Positions 8,859 through 17,542 of a DNA stretch of 64,000 nt are shown piece by piece. Source of the DNA: Neobacillus niacini (GTDB lineage Bacteria > Bacillota > Bacilli > Bacillales > Cytobacillaceae); contig NZ_JACWFG010000001.1 in NCBI RefSeq assembly GCF_019749295.1, positions 270,604-334,603 of the forward strand, read 5' to 3'. Position 1 is the first letter of the stretch; each line of letters starts with the position of its first letter. The notes under the pieces were generated by a model, which saw only the letters and a list, made by a program, of their open reading frames with translations, searched no databases and was not told the origin of the DNA. The translations under genes and the position numbers were made by a program.

Positions 8859-10526
8859 TTACACTTCCATTATAATAGGAAGGATCATTGGTCTTCTTTT
8901 TGTTTTCTCAAATAAATATCGGTTTAGCCCATCTCTTATGTCTTGTTTTAGACTCGACCATTCAAACGAATCCTTAGAAATGTTCTTTTGAACGACATCT
9001 CGTACTAATTTAGTTGATTCATCCAGTAATTTTTCAGACTCACGAACATAGACAAATCCTCTTGAAATAATTTCTGGACCAGCTGCTATTTTCTTATCCT
9101 GTCTTGTTAATGTAACCACTACAATGAGGATACCATCCTGTGATAAAAGCCTTCGGTCTCGTAAAACGATATTTCCAACGTCACCCACACCAATGCCATC
9201 TATCAAAATATTCCCAGAAGGAACTTTACCACTTATATTAAACATTCCATCTTTGTATTCTACTACATCGCCACGATCTGGAATGATGATATTTTCATCT
9301 GTCAAACCACAATCTAGTGCTAATTTCCGATGTGCCTTTAACATCCTATATTCACCATGCACCGGAATAAAGAATTTTGGTTTCATTAAATTAATCATAA
9401 ATTTTAATTCTTCTTGGCTGCCATGACTCGATACATGTATGGTTCTTTTTCCAGAGATCACATTGGCTCCTGCTCTAAAAAGCATATCCACTGTCCTGGA
9501 TATCAATAACTCGCTTCCCCTAAGTGGTGAAGCAGCAATCAATACCGTATCACCCTTTTGAATATTTACATATTTCGCAGTCTGCTTGGCCATTTTTTGC
9601 AAAGCCTCAATAGGCTCTCCTTGACTTCCCGTCATTAATACGACGACTTCATTGTCCTCATAGTTATTTATTTCACTAACCGGGACTATAAGGTCCTCAC
9701 CCACTTCTAGGTATCCTAAGTCTAGTGCGATATGATAAATCCTTTCAAGGCTTTTTCCTACGACGGCTACTTTACGTCCATGTTCTTTTGCAGCGTCAAA
9801 AATATGCTGAATTCTGTTTATGTCTGACGCGAAGCATGCTGCAATAATTCTGCCGCGTGTATTATAAAATGCTGTTGATAATTCCCGCTCTACAATTGCC
9901 TCAGAGGTTGTGTACCCTGGTTTTTCAGCTTCCGTACTATCTGATAGCAAACATAATACACCTTTTTCGCCAATTGCAGCCATTTTTCCTATTTCAGGTT
10001 TATATAGCTTTGTTGCTGCCTGATCAAATTTGAAATCACCTGTATAAACGATGCTTCCTTCCGAAGTATGTACACAGACACCGACTGAGTCTGGAATACT
10101 ATGATTGGTACGGAAGAAACTTACCGAGACAGAATCCATTTCTACGATCGTATCTGATGTTACTTCGATAAAATTAGTCTTACCATTGTACTCTTGCTCC
10201 TTTAGCTTTGCATTTGCAAGTGCTAATGTAAGTTTTGTTCCATATACAGGTACATCCATTTGGCGGAGAACATAGGAAAGAGCGCCAATATGATCTTCGT
10301 GACCATGTGTAAGAAATACTGCTTTCACTCTTTCCTTGTTTTCTGTTAAATAACTAATGTCTGGAATCACAATATCAATGCCAAGCATTTCATCCTCGGG
10401 GAACATTAGCCCGGCATCAATTATGAATATGTCCTTGTCCACTTCTACAAGGTACATGTTTTTTCCGATTTCTCCAATACCACCAAGTGTAATAATCTTA
10501 ATGGAACTATTTTTTCTATTTATCAA
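8859..10526 (-). CDS. rnjB: Ribonuclease J2 (RnjB)
   Basis: A metallo-beta-lactamase/beta-CASP ribonuclease of 555 aa, the length I recall for B. subtilis RnjB. It acts in mRNA turnover and rRNA maturation with RNase J1. The start is TTG (10524-10526), nine bases after AGGAGG; an ATG 13 codons upstream lacks a ribosome-binding site. The zinc motif HGHEDH at residues 74-79 is complete, and GDFKFD follows in the beta-lactamase domain. Synteny (asd-dapG-dapA-rnjB) identifies it as the J2 paralogue. A terminator after dapA and a good promoter ahead of it suggest it is largely transcribed on its own. Confidence 0.92.
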   Translation of the reverse strand: MINRKNSSIKIITLGGIGEIGKNMYLVEVDKDIFIIDAGLMFPEDEMLGIDIVIPDISYLTENKERVKAVFLTHGHEDHIGALSYVLRQMDVPVYGTKLTLALANAKLKEQEYNGKTNFIEVTSDTIVEMDSVSVSFFRTNHSIPDSVGVCVHTSEGSIVYTGDFKFDQAATKLYKPEIGKMAAIGEKGVLCLLSDSTEAEKPGYTTSEAIVERELSTAFYNTRGRIIAACFASDINRIQHIFDAAKEHGRKVAVVGKSLERIYHIALDLGYLEVGEDLIVPVSEINNYEDNEVVVLMTGSQGEPIEALQKMAKQTAKYVNIQKGDTVLIAASPLRGSELLISRTVDMLFRAGANVISGKRTIHVSSHGSQEELKFMINLMKPKFFIPVHGEYRMLKAHRKLALDCGLTDENIIIPDRGDVVEYKDGMFNISGKVPSGNILIDGIGVGDVGNIVLRDRRLLSQDGILIVVVTLTRQDKKIAAGPEIISRGFVYVRESEKLLDESTKLVRDVVQKNISKDSFEWSSLKQDIRDGLNRYLFEKTKRRPMILPIIMEV

Positions 10527-10622
10527 TTTCCGTTTCCTCCTATGTTGATTGTCTAGCTCAAGCACTCATTCACTAGAAGTCTTCGACATTTCAAAATTGC
10601 CCGATCGAAATCAGTTATGATT

Positions 10623-10652
10623 ATTATACTTGATATATGAAAACCTTTACAA
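10623..10652 (-). promoter_or_regulatory. Predicted sigma-A promoter of rnjB
   Basis: On the minus strand, -35 TTGTAA (10647-10652), an 18-base spacer and a perfect -10 TATAAT (10623-10628). It lies downstream of the dapA terminator and about 95 bases ahead of the rnjB start. Confidence 0.65.
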
Positions 10653-10714
10653 CCAAATTTAGTTGTTTTGCCCATTTGTAGAGATTATGAGGTCTTAATT
10701 CTTATAATAAAAAT

Positions 10715-10740
10715 AGCCAACCGAGTTTTCTCGATTGGCT
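10715..10740 (-). terminator. Intrinsic terminator after dapA
   Basis: Eleven-base arms (AGCCAA and CGAG segments with one mismatch) around a four-base loop, followed by ATTTTTATT on the minus strand, just after the dapA stop. Confidence 0.85.
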
Positions 10741-10752
10741 TTTGTAAATTAA

Positions 10753-11616
10753 TTATAATAATTTACTTAATTCTGAGCGTTCTTGTTGGGTTAAGGGTAC
10801 TAATGGCAATCTAACTGAACCAACATCCAGCCCCTTAACTTGGAGTGCTGTTTTAACAGGTGCAGGACTTGGTGCCGCAAAAAGACCTTGTATTAGCGGC
10901 AGGAGCTGCTGATGCAGTTTTGACGCTTCCTCATTTTGTCCTTCTAAAAATGACTTAACCATCTCTTGTAGCTCATTCCCAATCACATGGGAGGCTACAG
11001 AGACAACTCCTACTCCTCCAATAGACAGAACTGGCAGAGCCATTCCATCATCTCCACTATATAGATCAAAATCACGATCAGTATTGGCAATAATGTGAGT
11101 CATCGCGTTTAAATCCCCGCTTGCTTCTTTGACAGCCACAATATTCGGAACCATTGAAAGCCTTATGATGGTATCGGGATGAATATTTACTGATGCTCGC
11201 CCGGGAATATTATAAACCATTACCGGCAGAGAAGTAGCTTCTGCAACAGATTTAAAATGTTGAAACAAGCCTTCTTGATTTGGTTTATTGTAGTAGGGTG
11301 CCACTACCATAATACCATCCACACCAAGCTGTTCCGCTCTTCTTGTCAATTCCACTGAAGCATAGGTATTATTGCTGCCTGTTCCCGCAATTACTGGGAT
11401 TCTTTTTTTAACTACCTTTACTACATGATCAAATAAAGCTAATTTTTCTTCCTTTGAAAGTGTAGGTGATTCACCAGTTGTACCTGCAACTACCAGGGAA
11501 TCCGTACCGTTTTCTATTAGATAGTTTACTAATTGAGTGGTCTTCGGAAAATCTATATGTCCTTTTTTATCAAAGGGTGTAACCATGGCCGTTGATACCC
11601 GTCCAAAATGAACCAT
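10753..11616 (-). CDS. dapA: 4-hydroxy-tetrahydrodipicolinate synthase
   Basis: A 287-aa TIM-barrel lyase condensing pyruvate with aspartate semialdehyde, the first step committed to diaminopimelate, lysine and dipicolinate. Visible family residues are GTTGESPTL near 45-53, Tyr135 in VYNIPGR, and the Schiff-base Lys163 in AVKEASGD. AAAGGAG precedes the ATG. It is last in the asd-dapG-dapA group and ends in a terminator. Its product also feeds the DpaA/DpaB dipicolinate synthase encoded just upstream. Confidence 0.96.
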   Translation of the reverse strand: MVHFGRVSTAMVTPFDKKGHIDFPKTTQLVNYLIENGTDSLVVAGTTGESPTLSKEEKLALFDHVVKVVKKRIPVIAGTGSNNTYASVELTRRAEQLGVDGIMVVAPYYNKPNQEGLFQHFKSVAEATSLPVMVYNIPGRASVNIHPDTIIRLSMVPNIVAVKEASGDLNAMTHIIANTDRDFDLYSGDDGMALPVLSIGGVGVVSVASHVIGNELQEMVKSFLEGQNEEASKLHQQLLPLIQGLFAAPSPAPVKTALQVKGLDVGSVRLPLVPLTQQERSELSKLL

Positions 11617-11699
11617 TTTACTGCTCCTTTCGATTACGAAAATCCGGTCGATATTGACATTACTCTAACATCCTGCCATTTATCGTTTCCTTTATTATA

Positions 11700-12953
11700 T
11701 TAGATATCCGTAAGCTTTGTTTCAAGTAATTCCTCTTCTTCAAGCTGAAAGGCGTCATGTAATGCATTCACTGATTTTACTAGGTCATCTTCCTTTACCA
11801 GTACCCAAATTGTCGTATGGCTATCGGCTGATTGAAGGATACGAATTCCATTTTCAGATAGAGCTGTAACAATTTTTGAAGTAACACCCGGAACCCCAGC
11901 GATTCCTGCTCCAACGACTGATACCTTTGCACAATTTCGCTCCACTAATGGTTCATGGCCTATTTCATTTAGAACCTTTATTGCTCGTTCAGTCATTTCT
12001 TCTGTAACCGTGTAAACAACGCCGTTCGGTGAAATATTAATGAAGTCCACACTAATTTTTTCATTTGCCATTGCTTTAAAAACTTCTGCCTGTAAATTGT
12101 ATTGATCTTTTTTTGCAAAAACTTTAATTTGGGTTACATTTGAAACATGTGCTATTCCAGTTACCGTTCTTTCCTTAATATCACTGCCCCGAGACCCTTT
12201 TGATATTGAAGTGACTAGAGTTCCTAAATTATCAGAATAGGTAGAGCGGATACGAATGGGAACCTTTGACTGCATAGCAATCTCAACTGCTCTTGGGTGA
12301 ATAACCTTTGCGCCCTGGTAGGCCATGTTACATAGCTCCGTATAGGTCACAACAGATAATCTTCTAGCATTATCTGCTATTCTAGGGTCTGCAGTCATAA
12401 TACCTTCTACATCTGTAAAGATATCAATATATTCTGCATTAAGCGCAGCTCCTAAAGCAGCTGCTGATGTATCACTGCCACCTCGTCCAATTGTCGTGAT
12501 GTCACCATTCTTTGCAGCACCTTGAAACCCTGCAACAACAACTACATCCTTGTCTTCTAATTCTCGCAGCAATCGATCGCATTTCATTTCAATTATCTTT
12601 GCTTGTGAATAATCGTTATTTGTACGAAATCCTGCTTGAGCCCCTGTCAAAGCAATAGCGTTTATGCCATCCTCTTGCAGCATATTTGCAAATACGACAC
12701 TTGAAATAATTTCACCGCAGGATAACAATAAATCATGTTCCCTTTTACTTACCTTACTTTGATTCCCGCCAATTAACGAAAGTAGTGTATCTGTTGCATA
12801 TGGATCACCTTTCCTCCCCATGGCAGATACTACTACTACAACTTTATATCCATCAGCTAATGCTTTTTTAATATGTTTCTTAGCGTGTTGTCTGCTGCCT
12901 TCATCCTTTACAGATGTACCGCCAAATTTTTGAACAATCATTTTCATAGACAT
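11700..12953 (-). CDS. dapG: Aspartate kinase I (diaminopimelate-sensitive), DapG
   Basis: A 417-aa aspartokinase (B. subtilis DapG about 404). The kinase begins with VQKFGGTSV near residue 7, the phosphate-binding GRGGSDTSA is near 155, and tandem ACT regulatory domains occupy about 275-410. It phosphorylates aspartate to start diaminopimelate/lysine/threonine/methionine synthesis. It lies between asd and dapA, as in B. subtilis, where this isozyme answers to meso-diaminopimelate. AAGGCAGG precedes the ATG; a second in-frame ATG two codons on is an alternative start. Confidence 0.94.
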   Translation of the reverse strand: MSMKMIVQKFGGTSVKDEGSRQHAKKHIKKALADGYKVVVVVSAMGRKGDPYATDTLLSLIGGNQSKVSKREHDLLLSCGEIISSVVFANMLQEDGINAIALTGAQAGFRTNNDYSQAKIIEMKCDRLLRELEDKDVVVVAGFQGAAKNGDITTIGRGGSDTSAAALGAALNAEYIDIFTDVEGIMTADPRIADNARRLSVVTYTELCNMAYQGAKVIHPRAVEIAMQSKVPIRIRSTYSDNLGTLVTSISKGSRGSDIKERTVTGIAHVSNVTQIKVFAKKDQYNLQAEVFKAMANEKISVDFINISPNGVVYTVTEEMTERAIKVLNEIGHEPLVERNCAKVSVVGAGIAGVPGVTSKIVTALSENGIRILQSADSHTTIWVLVKEDDLVKSVNALHDAFQLEEEELLETKLTDI

Positions 12954-12979
12954 ATAAACCTGCCTTTATTATCAAACCA

Positions 12980-14038
12980 TTATTTTTTTTCTTTAATTAA
13001 TCCTAGCTTAATTAAGCTCTCTGCTATTTGAACTGAATTCCAAGCAGCACCCTTGAGCAAGTTATCAGAAACAACCCACATATGGAAACCACGACTTTCA
13101 TTAAGGTCGTTACGAATTCTGCCTACGAACACATCATTACTTCCTACGCAATTTGCAGGCATCGGATATACTTGATTTTCTGGGTCATCTTGTAAAACTA
13201 CCCCTGGTGCCGATTTTAATAATTCCTTTATTTCATTCGCACTGACTCCATCTGTATCAATTTCAAAATAAACTGATTCAGAATGACCAACAGCTACTGG
13301 CAGTCTTACACAAGTGGCTGCAACAGGAAGCTCTGGCATATGCATAATCTTCTTTGTTTCATTAATCATTTTCATTTCTTCAAATGTATAGCCATTATCT
13401 TGGAATTTATCAATCTGCGGGATTGCATTAAATGCAATCTGATAATGGTTCTTGTCACTTTTAACAGGTAAAATCTTTGGTTCTACTTTTTCACCATTAA
13501 GCAGTGCTTGTGTTTGACTCTGCAGCTCCTCGATGGCAACTGCACCTGCACCTGAAACAGCTTGATAGGTGGAAACAATTACTTTCTTAAGACCAAACTT
13601 CTTCCTAATAGGCTCTAAAGCTACAACCATTTGGATTGTTGAACAATTTGGGTTTGCTATAATACCATTATGATTTAACAAATCATTCTCGTTTACCTCA
13701 GGTACAACTAATGGAATATCCTGCCCCATTCTAAATGCACTTGTGTTATCAACTACAATGGCTCCATGTCTAACTGCTTCTGGAGCAAGCTCTTTTGAGA
13801 TATCGCCGCCTGCCGAGAATAAAGCAATATCCACTCCTGCAAAGCTATCTGGTTTAGCTTCCTGAATGGTATGCTCAACACCATCGATTGTCACCTTTTT
13901 ACCAGCAGAACGCGCAGAAGATAATAGTGTTAATTGTCTAATTGGGAATTTTTCTTTTACTAACGTTTGGATCATTTGTTGACCAACCGCTCCTGTTGCG
14001 CCTACTACTGCTACATGATATCCACTTGCTTGATTCAT
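12980..14038 (-). CDS. asd: Aspartate-semialdehyde dehydrogenase
   Basis: A 352-aa NADP-dependent enzyme reducing aspartyl phosphate to the semialdehyde used by DapA. The Rossmann loop GATGAVGQ is at 13-20 and the nucleophile is Cys132 in NPNCST. Length is normal (B. subtilis 346). It heads the asd-dapG-dapA unit, 27 bp ahead of dapG. The 184-bp gap to dpaB holds a hairpin and a candidate promoter. Confidence 0.96.
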   Translation of the reverse strand: MNQASGYHVAVVGATGAVGQQMIQTLVKEKFPIRQLTLLSSARSAGKKVTIDGVEHTIQEAKPDSFAGVDIALFSAGGDISKELAPEAVRHGAIVVDNTSAFRMGQDIPLVVPEVNENDLLNHNGIIANPNCSTIQMVVALEPIRKKFGLKKVIVSTYQAVSGAGAVAIEELQSQTQALLNGEKVEPKILPVKSDKNHYQIAFNAIPQIDKFQDNGYTFEEMKMINETKKIMHMPELPVAATCVRLPVAVGHSESVYFEIDTDGVSANEIKELLKSAPGVVLQDDPENQVYPMPANCVGSNDVFVGRIRNDLNESRGFHMWVVSDNLLKGAAWNSVQIAESLIKLGLIKEKK

Positions 14039-14126
14039 TTTCTAGTACCCCTTTCAATCTCTCATCTATTATTATTGGTCATTTCTGTTCAAGGTTAAGA
14101 ATCAGAAAAAAGTTAATATAAATTCT

Positions 14127-14155
14127 CATCAGTGAGATCATTTGTCCCACTGATG
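14127..14155. other. Hairpin in the dpaB-asd gap
   Basis: Perfect 8-base arms (CATCAGTG at 14127-14134 and CACTGATG at 14148-14155) enclose a 13-base loop. No T-run follows directly on the minus strand, so it is a poor intrinsic terminator. It could be a leader structure of asd or a weak dpaB terminator. Confidence 0.45.
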
Positions 14156-14160
14156 ATTGA

Positions 14161-14189
14161 ATTATAAATATATTAACATATTCCTTTAA
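14161..14189 (-). promoter_or_regulatory. Candidate sigma-A promoter of asd
   Basis: On the minus strand, a perfect -10 TATAAT (14161-14166) lies 17 bases after a weak -35 TTAAAG (14184-14189). A separate vegetative promoter is expected here because dpaA-dpaB should be sporulation-only. Confidence 0.4.
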
Positions 14190-14222
14190 AGAAATAACCA
14201 TATTTGATGAAAGGAGTTTGAA

Positions 14223-14822
14223 TTACTCTGCATCTTTATATCTTTCCACCAAGACCGGTTGAATTTGGCGGCCCTCGATAGCTGCTTCAACCGTTTCCAT
14301 TAACATTGGCATTCTTGCAACCATTGAATTTGGCTTCTTGATTGGATCGTCTTGCCCGTATGGAATAAAATAGATATTTTTTGTTGCCATTAATCTCATT
14401 AAGTTAACTCCATTCAAACCCAGCGCATCATTTGTTGAAATTCCAAGTACAACTGGTTTTAAATTCCTTAAGGTCGCCTTTGCAGCCATTAATACTGGAC
14501 TATCATTCATTGCATTTGCAAATTTACTCATTGATACGCCTGTTAAAGGGGCAATTACCATGCAGTCTAAAGGAATTTTTGGACCTAAGGGCTCTGCTTT
14601 AACGATGGAATCTATCGCTCTGTTACCTGTTAAATCCTCAATCCTCTGAATCCAGTCCTCCCCTTTTCCAAAACGGGTTTCAGTATTCTTTACTGTAAAT
14701 GAAACAACCGGTAAAACCTCAGCACCCGCTTGAACCAGCTTTTCGATTTCTGGAAATACAGCGTCATACGTACAGTGGGAACCTGTTAAACCAAAGCCTA
14801 TTTTTTTTCCTTTTAAACTCAT
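14223..14822 (-). CDS. dpaB: Dipicolinate synthase subunit B (SpoVFB)
   Basis: A 199-aa flavoprotein-fold subunit (Flavoprotein/HFCD family, about the B. subtilis length of 200). With DpaA it oxidises the DapA product to dipicolinic acid in the mother cell, for loading into the spore core with calcium. The N-terminal GFGLTGSHC and central PLTGVSMSKFANA are family-type. Its ATG overlaps the dpaA stop by four bases, so the two subunits are translationally coupled. Confidence 0.94.
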   Translation of the reverse strand: MSLKGKKIGFGLTGSHCTYDAVFPEIEKLVQAGAEVLPVVSFTVKNTETRFGKGEDWIQRIEDLTGNRAIDSIVKAEPLGPKIPLDCMVIAPLTGVSMSKFANAMNDSPVLMAAKATLRNLKPVVLGISTNDALGLNGVNLMRLMATKNIYFIPYGQDDPIKKPNSMVARMPMLMETVEAAIEGRQIQPVLVERYKDAE

Positions 14823-15721
14823 TTTATTATCCCCTTTCGCTTACTTAAATCATCTTGAAGCAATTGGGCCAGAACATTGGCTAGTATTTGACCAGCTGTT
14901 TTTGGCGCGACAATTCCAGGTAATCCTGGTGCTAGCAGTGCTTTTATCCCTCTTTTTTCTGCATACCTAAAATCAGTCCCACCTGGCTTTGATGCTAAAT
15001 CAATGATTAGAGTATGAGCAGGCATTTTTGATATAACCCGTGCACTTACTATTAATAACGGAATGGTATTAATTAAAATATCTGTATCTTTAACCTGTTG
15101 TTCTAATTCGTTTAAATGAAAAGGGGTTAAACCCATTTCGGTGATTCTAGCGAGATGTTCACTTTTCCTTGCACCAACTTTTATTTTTGCTCCAAGCGCA
15201 TGGAAGGTTCTTGCTACACTCATCCCCACTCTTCCCAGACCTAATATCGTAATATTCGAGCCATGAATCGTGAAATCAGTGTGCTGGATGGCCATCATGA
15301 TCGTTCCTTCTACTGTGGGAATAGAATTGTATATGGCCACATCGTCCCTTTCAAATAGCTGTATAAGGGAACGATTTGCCTCCTTTGTAATACCGTTTAG
15401 ATAAGCATTACTTATACCGGAGTAAATGGTACAATGGTCAGGTGTTTTCATAATCATTTCGGCCGTCAAAATCACCTTTTCATTCGAAAAGATTGTTTCA
15501 ACATGCCCTTCTAAATTTGTCCCGGGTACCGGTAAGATTAAGGCATCCATAGTTGAAAAATCGACTTCATCCAACTTTTCCTTCACAGCGCCTGTGAACG
15601 CATGGTCAAGCTGCTCGAAGCCAATTAAAGATAATCTGGCATCCAACTCGGTTAACTTCCGGATAATTTCCAGCTGTCTTGCATCTCCACCGATCACGGC
15701 TATCTGCATCCCTGTCAGCAT
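14819..15721 (-). CDS. dpaA: Dipicolinate synthase subunit A (SpoVFA)
   Basis: A 300-aa NAD(P)-binding subunit. The N terminus (GMQIAVIGGDARQLEIIRKL) and a second nucleotide-binding loop (LGLGRVGMS near 162) match SpoVFA (297 aa in B. subtilis). The C-terminal AKTAGQ-like region (APKTAGQILANVL) is strongly conserved. I place the start at the ATG at 15721; a GTG at 15733 would add four residues but lies within the AAGGTG/AAGG ribosome-binding region. It heads the dpaA-dpaB unit after the ymxH terminator, with a sigma-K-like promoter upstream. Confidence 0.94.
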   Translation of the reverse strand: MLTGMQIAVIGGDARQLEIIRKLTELDARLSLIGFEQLDHAFTGAVKEKLDEVDFSTMDALILPVPGTNLEGHVETIFSNEKVILTAEMIMKTPDHCTIYSGISNAYLNGITKEANRSLIQLFERDDVAIYNSIPTVEGTIMMAIQHTDFTIHGSNITILGLGRVGMSVARTFHALGAKIKVGARKSEHLARITEMGLTPFHLNELEQQVKDTDILINTIPLLIVSARVISKMPAHTLIIDLASKPGGTDFRYAEKRGIKALLAPGLPGIVAPKTAGQILANVLAQLLQDDLSKRKGIIK

Positions 15722-15783
15722 GAAATCCTTCACCTTCTTTTTTTAAAAATCCAAGCAGAATCTTTTTCTTCTTATCACTTCAA

Positions 15784-15812
15784 CATCTTATGTAAGAATG
15801 AATAAATCTGTG
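15784..15812 (-). promoter_or_regulatory. Candidate sigma-K promoter of dpaA-dpaB
   Basis: On the minus strand CAC (15810-15812) is followed after 17 bases by CATAAGATG (15784-15792). The sigma-K pattern is AC, about 16-17 bases, then CATANNNTA, so only the last base differs. spoVF is a known mother-cell sigma-K operon. Confidence 0.45.
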
Positions 15813-15841
15813 AGTTTTCCATTGACAGATAAAAAAAAAAG

Positions 15842-15867
15842 CCCAAGCAAATTTTAATTTGCTTGGG
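15842..15867 (-). terminator. Strong intrinsic terminator after ymxH
   Basis: A perfect 10-bp stem (CCCAAGCAAA/TTTGCTTGGG) with a 6-base loop is followed by a run of about ten T residues on the minus strand (15831-15840). It isolates ymxH from dpaA. Confidence 0.95.
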
Positions 15868-15884
15868 TCATTAGGGACTTTTTA

Positions 15885-16139
15885 CTATTCTTCAACTTTT
15901 TCTTCTTCATGTACATCTATAATGATCATGTCACTCCCAATCTTTTTTATATGCTGCCATGGTACTCTAATTTCCCCGCCTTGTTTTCTAAATCCAAACC
16001 ACTTTACGGATGGGATCAGCAAGGCTTGTATTTGCCCGGTGCCCTCATTGATTTCTAGATCTGTTTGACCCAGAACTCCCAAACGCTCAGCCTTTTTCAC
16101 GTCCACTATTTCTTTTCCGCTTAATTCACTCAGCCTCAT
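15885..16139 (-). CDS. ymxH: YlmC/YmxH family PRC-barrel protein
   Basis: An 84-aa PRC-barrel protein of the YlmC/YmxH sporulation family (B. subtilis YmxH 85 aa). The ATG at 16139 follows GAGGAG; the open frame continues eight codons upstream without a ribosome-binding site. It encodes MRLSELSGKEIVDV, the typical family start. The C terminus is acidic. Its exact role is unknown; position after mlpA is conserved. Confidence 0.88.
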   Translation of the reverse strand: MRLSELSGKEIVDVKKAERLGVLGQTDLEINEGTGQIQALLIPSVKWFGFRKQGGEIRVPWQHIKKIGSDMIIIDVHEEEKVEE

Positions 16140-16210
16140 CTTAATGAACTCCTCTCTCAACACTCTTACTATATGTTTATCGATGGAAGAGCTAATTTAG
16201 ACTAAAAGAA

Positions 16211-16235
16211 AAAACAGTTCGAGATGAACTGTTTT
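16211..16235 (-). terminator. Intrinsic terminator after mlpA
   Basis: A perfect 10-bp stem (AAAACAGTTC/GAACTGTTTT) with a GAGAT loop abuts the mlpA stop, with T-rich sequence following on the minus strand. Confidence 0.88.
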
Positions 16236-17474
16236 CTAAACTAAACTTTTTGGTAATTCTCCATTAGGACTAATTAAAGAAACAGAGTATTTGTCAGTAA
16301 ACACGGATGTCGCCATTCCATCTACACTTTGTTTCGTAACTTGGTCAATTTGCTCAATAATTTCATCAAGTGATCGGTGGCGCTTTAATAGAAGTTCGTT
16401 TTTACCATTTCGGCTCATCCGGCTATTCGTACTTTCCAAGCCTAACATCAAACTTCCTTTTAACTGTTCTTTACTATTATTTAATTCTTTCTCCGTAATG
16501 CCATCTTGCTTTAATTTTTCAAGTGTTTCTTGAATCGTTTCATATAAAACATCAAGCTGCTTTGCACCTGTACCGCCGTATACGGTCACAACTCCATTAT
16601 CCTGATAAGCGGAATGATAAGAAAAGACAGAATAGGCTAAGCCTCGCTGCTCCCGAACTTCTTGGAACAATCTGCTGCTCATACTGCCGCCTAAGATATT
16701 ATTTAATATGATTAAGCTGTATACATCTTCATGTCCAATTTTTAATCCTTCAAAGCCAAGACAAAGATGAGCTTGTTCTGTTTCTTTCTTTCGTGATAAA
16801 TGATTGGATTGGAAGACTGGAATATTTTCAATGATTGAGCTATCCCCGCCCTCATAGGAGCCAAAGTACTTCTCAACCTCAAGAATAAATTTATCTGAAA
16901 CATTCCCAGCTATTGAAATAACAACATTTTCTGGTGTATACCGATTATGAATATAATCCTTAAGTGTTGATCCTGTAAAAGTGTTCAAGGTTTCTTCTGT
17001 GCCTAATATCGGATATCCTAACGGGTGATCACCATAAATGGCCCTGCTGAGCAGATCATGGACAATATCATCTGGAGTATCATCATACATTTTAATCTCT
17101 TCTAGAACCACATTTCTTTCTTTATTTAACTCTTCTTCAACAAAGGTTGAATTGAAGAACATGTCAGCTAAAACATCTAAAGCAAATTGAGCATGCGTAT
17201 CAAGTACTTTAGCATAGTAGCATGTATATTCTTTAGAGGTAAAAGCATTCACTTGACCGCCAATACTATCAAAGGATTCAGCTATTTCTTTCGCAGAGCG
17301 TGTTTTGGTTCCTTTGAAAAACATATGTTCTAAAAAGTGTGAAATACCATTCGTTTGGGGATTTTCATTTCTTGAACCAGTACCAATCCAGACTCCAATT
17401 GCCACGGATCTTACTGTAGGAATATTTTCTAATACAATTCTTACTCCATTTTTGCAAGAATATCTGTTTATCAT
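16236..17474 (-). CDS. mlpA: M16-family zinc metallopeptidase MlpA (YmxG)
   Basis: A 412-aa pitrilysin/processing-peptidase relative (B. subtilis MlpA 409). The inverted zinc motif HFLEH is at residues 46-50, followed by MFFKGT, and the distal glutamate region (EEIKMYDDTPDD) is present. It has two M16 half-domains. The ATG at 17474 lies six bases after AGGAGG; ten further upstream codons lack a ribosome-binding site. Family members are cytoplasmic; B. subtilis MlpA is reported to affect extracellular protease levels. It sits between ylxY and ymxH. Confidence 0.92.
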   Translation of the reverse strand: MINRYSCKNGVRIVLENIPTVRSVAIGVWIGTGSRNENPQTNGISHFLEHMFFKGTKTRSAKEIAESFDSIGGQVNAFTSKEYTCYYAKVLDTHAQFALDVLADMFFNSTFVEEELNKERNVVLEEIKMYDDTPDDIVHDLLSRAIYGDHPLGYPILGTEETLNTFTGSTLKDYIHNRYTPENVVISIAGNVSDKFILEVEKYFGSYEGGDSSIIENIPVFQSNHLSRKKETEQAHLCLGFEGLKIGHEDVYSLIILNNILGGSMSSRLFQEVREQRGLAYSVFSYHSAYQDNGVVTVYGGTGAKQLDVLYETIQETLEKLKQDGITEKELNNSKEQLKGSLMLGLESTNSRMSRNGKNELLLKRHRSLDEIIEQIDQVTKQSVDGMATSVFTDKYSVSLISPNGELPKSLV

Positions 17475-17542
17475 CAAAATCCTCCTGTCTATATAAAAGC
17501 GCAAAACTAATCTTTTCTTTATTATCTGGATTCTTTGTTAAT

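Noticed and set aside
12954..14222. Lysine riboswitch ahead of the asd-dapG-dapA genes
   Set aside because: The leader before asd is too short (about 115 bases from the predicted start) and lacks the conserved multi-helix lysine-riboswitch core; DapG-type aspartokinase is normally controlled by diaminopimelate at enzyme level.
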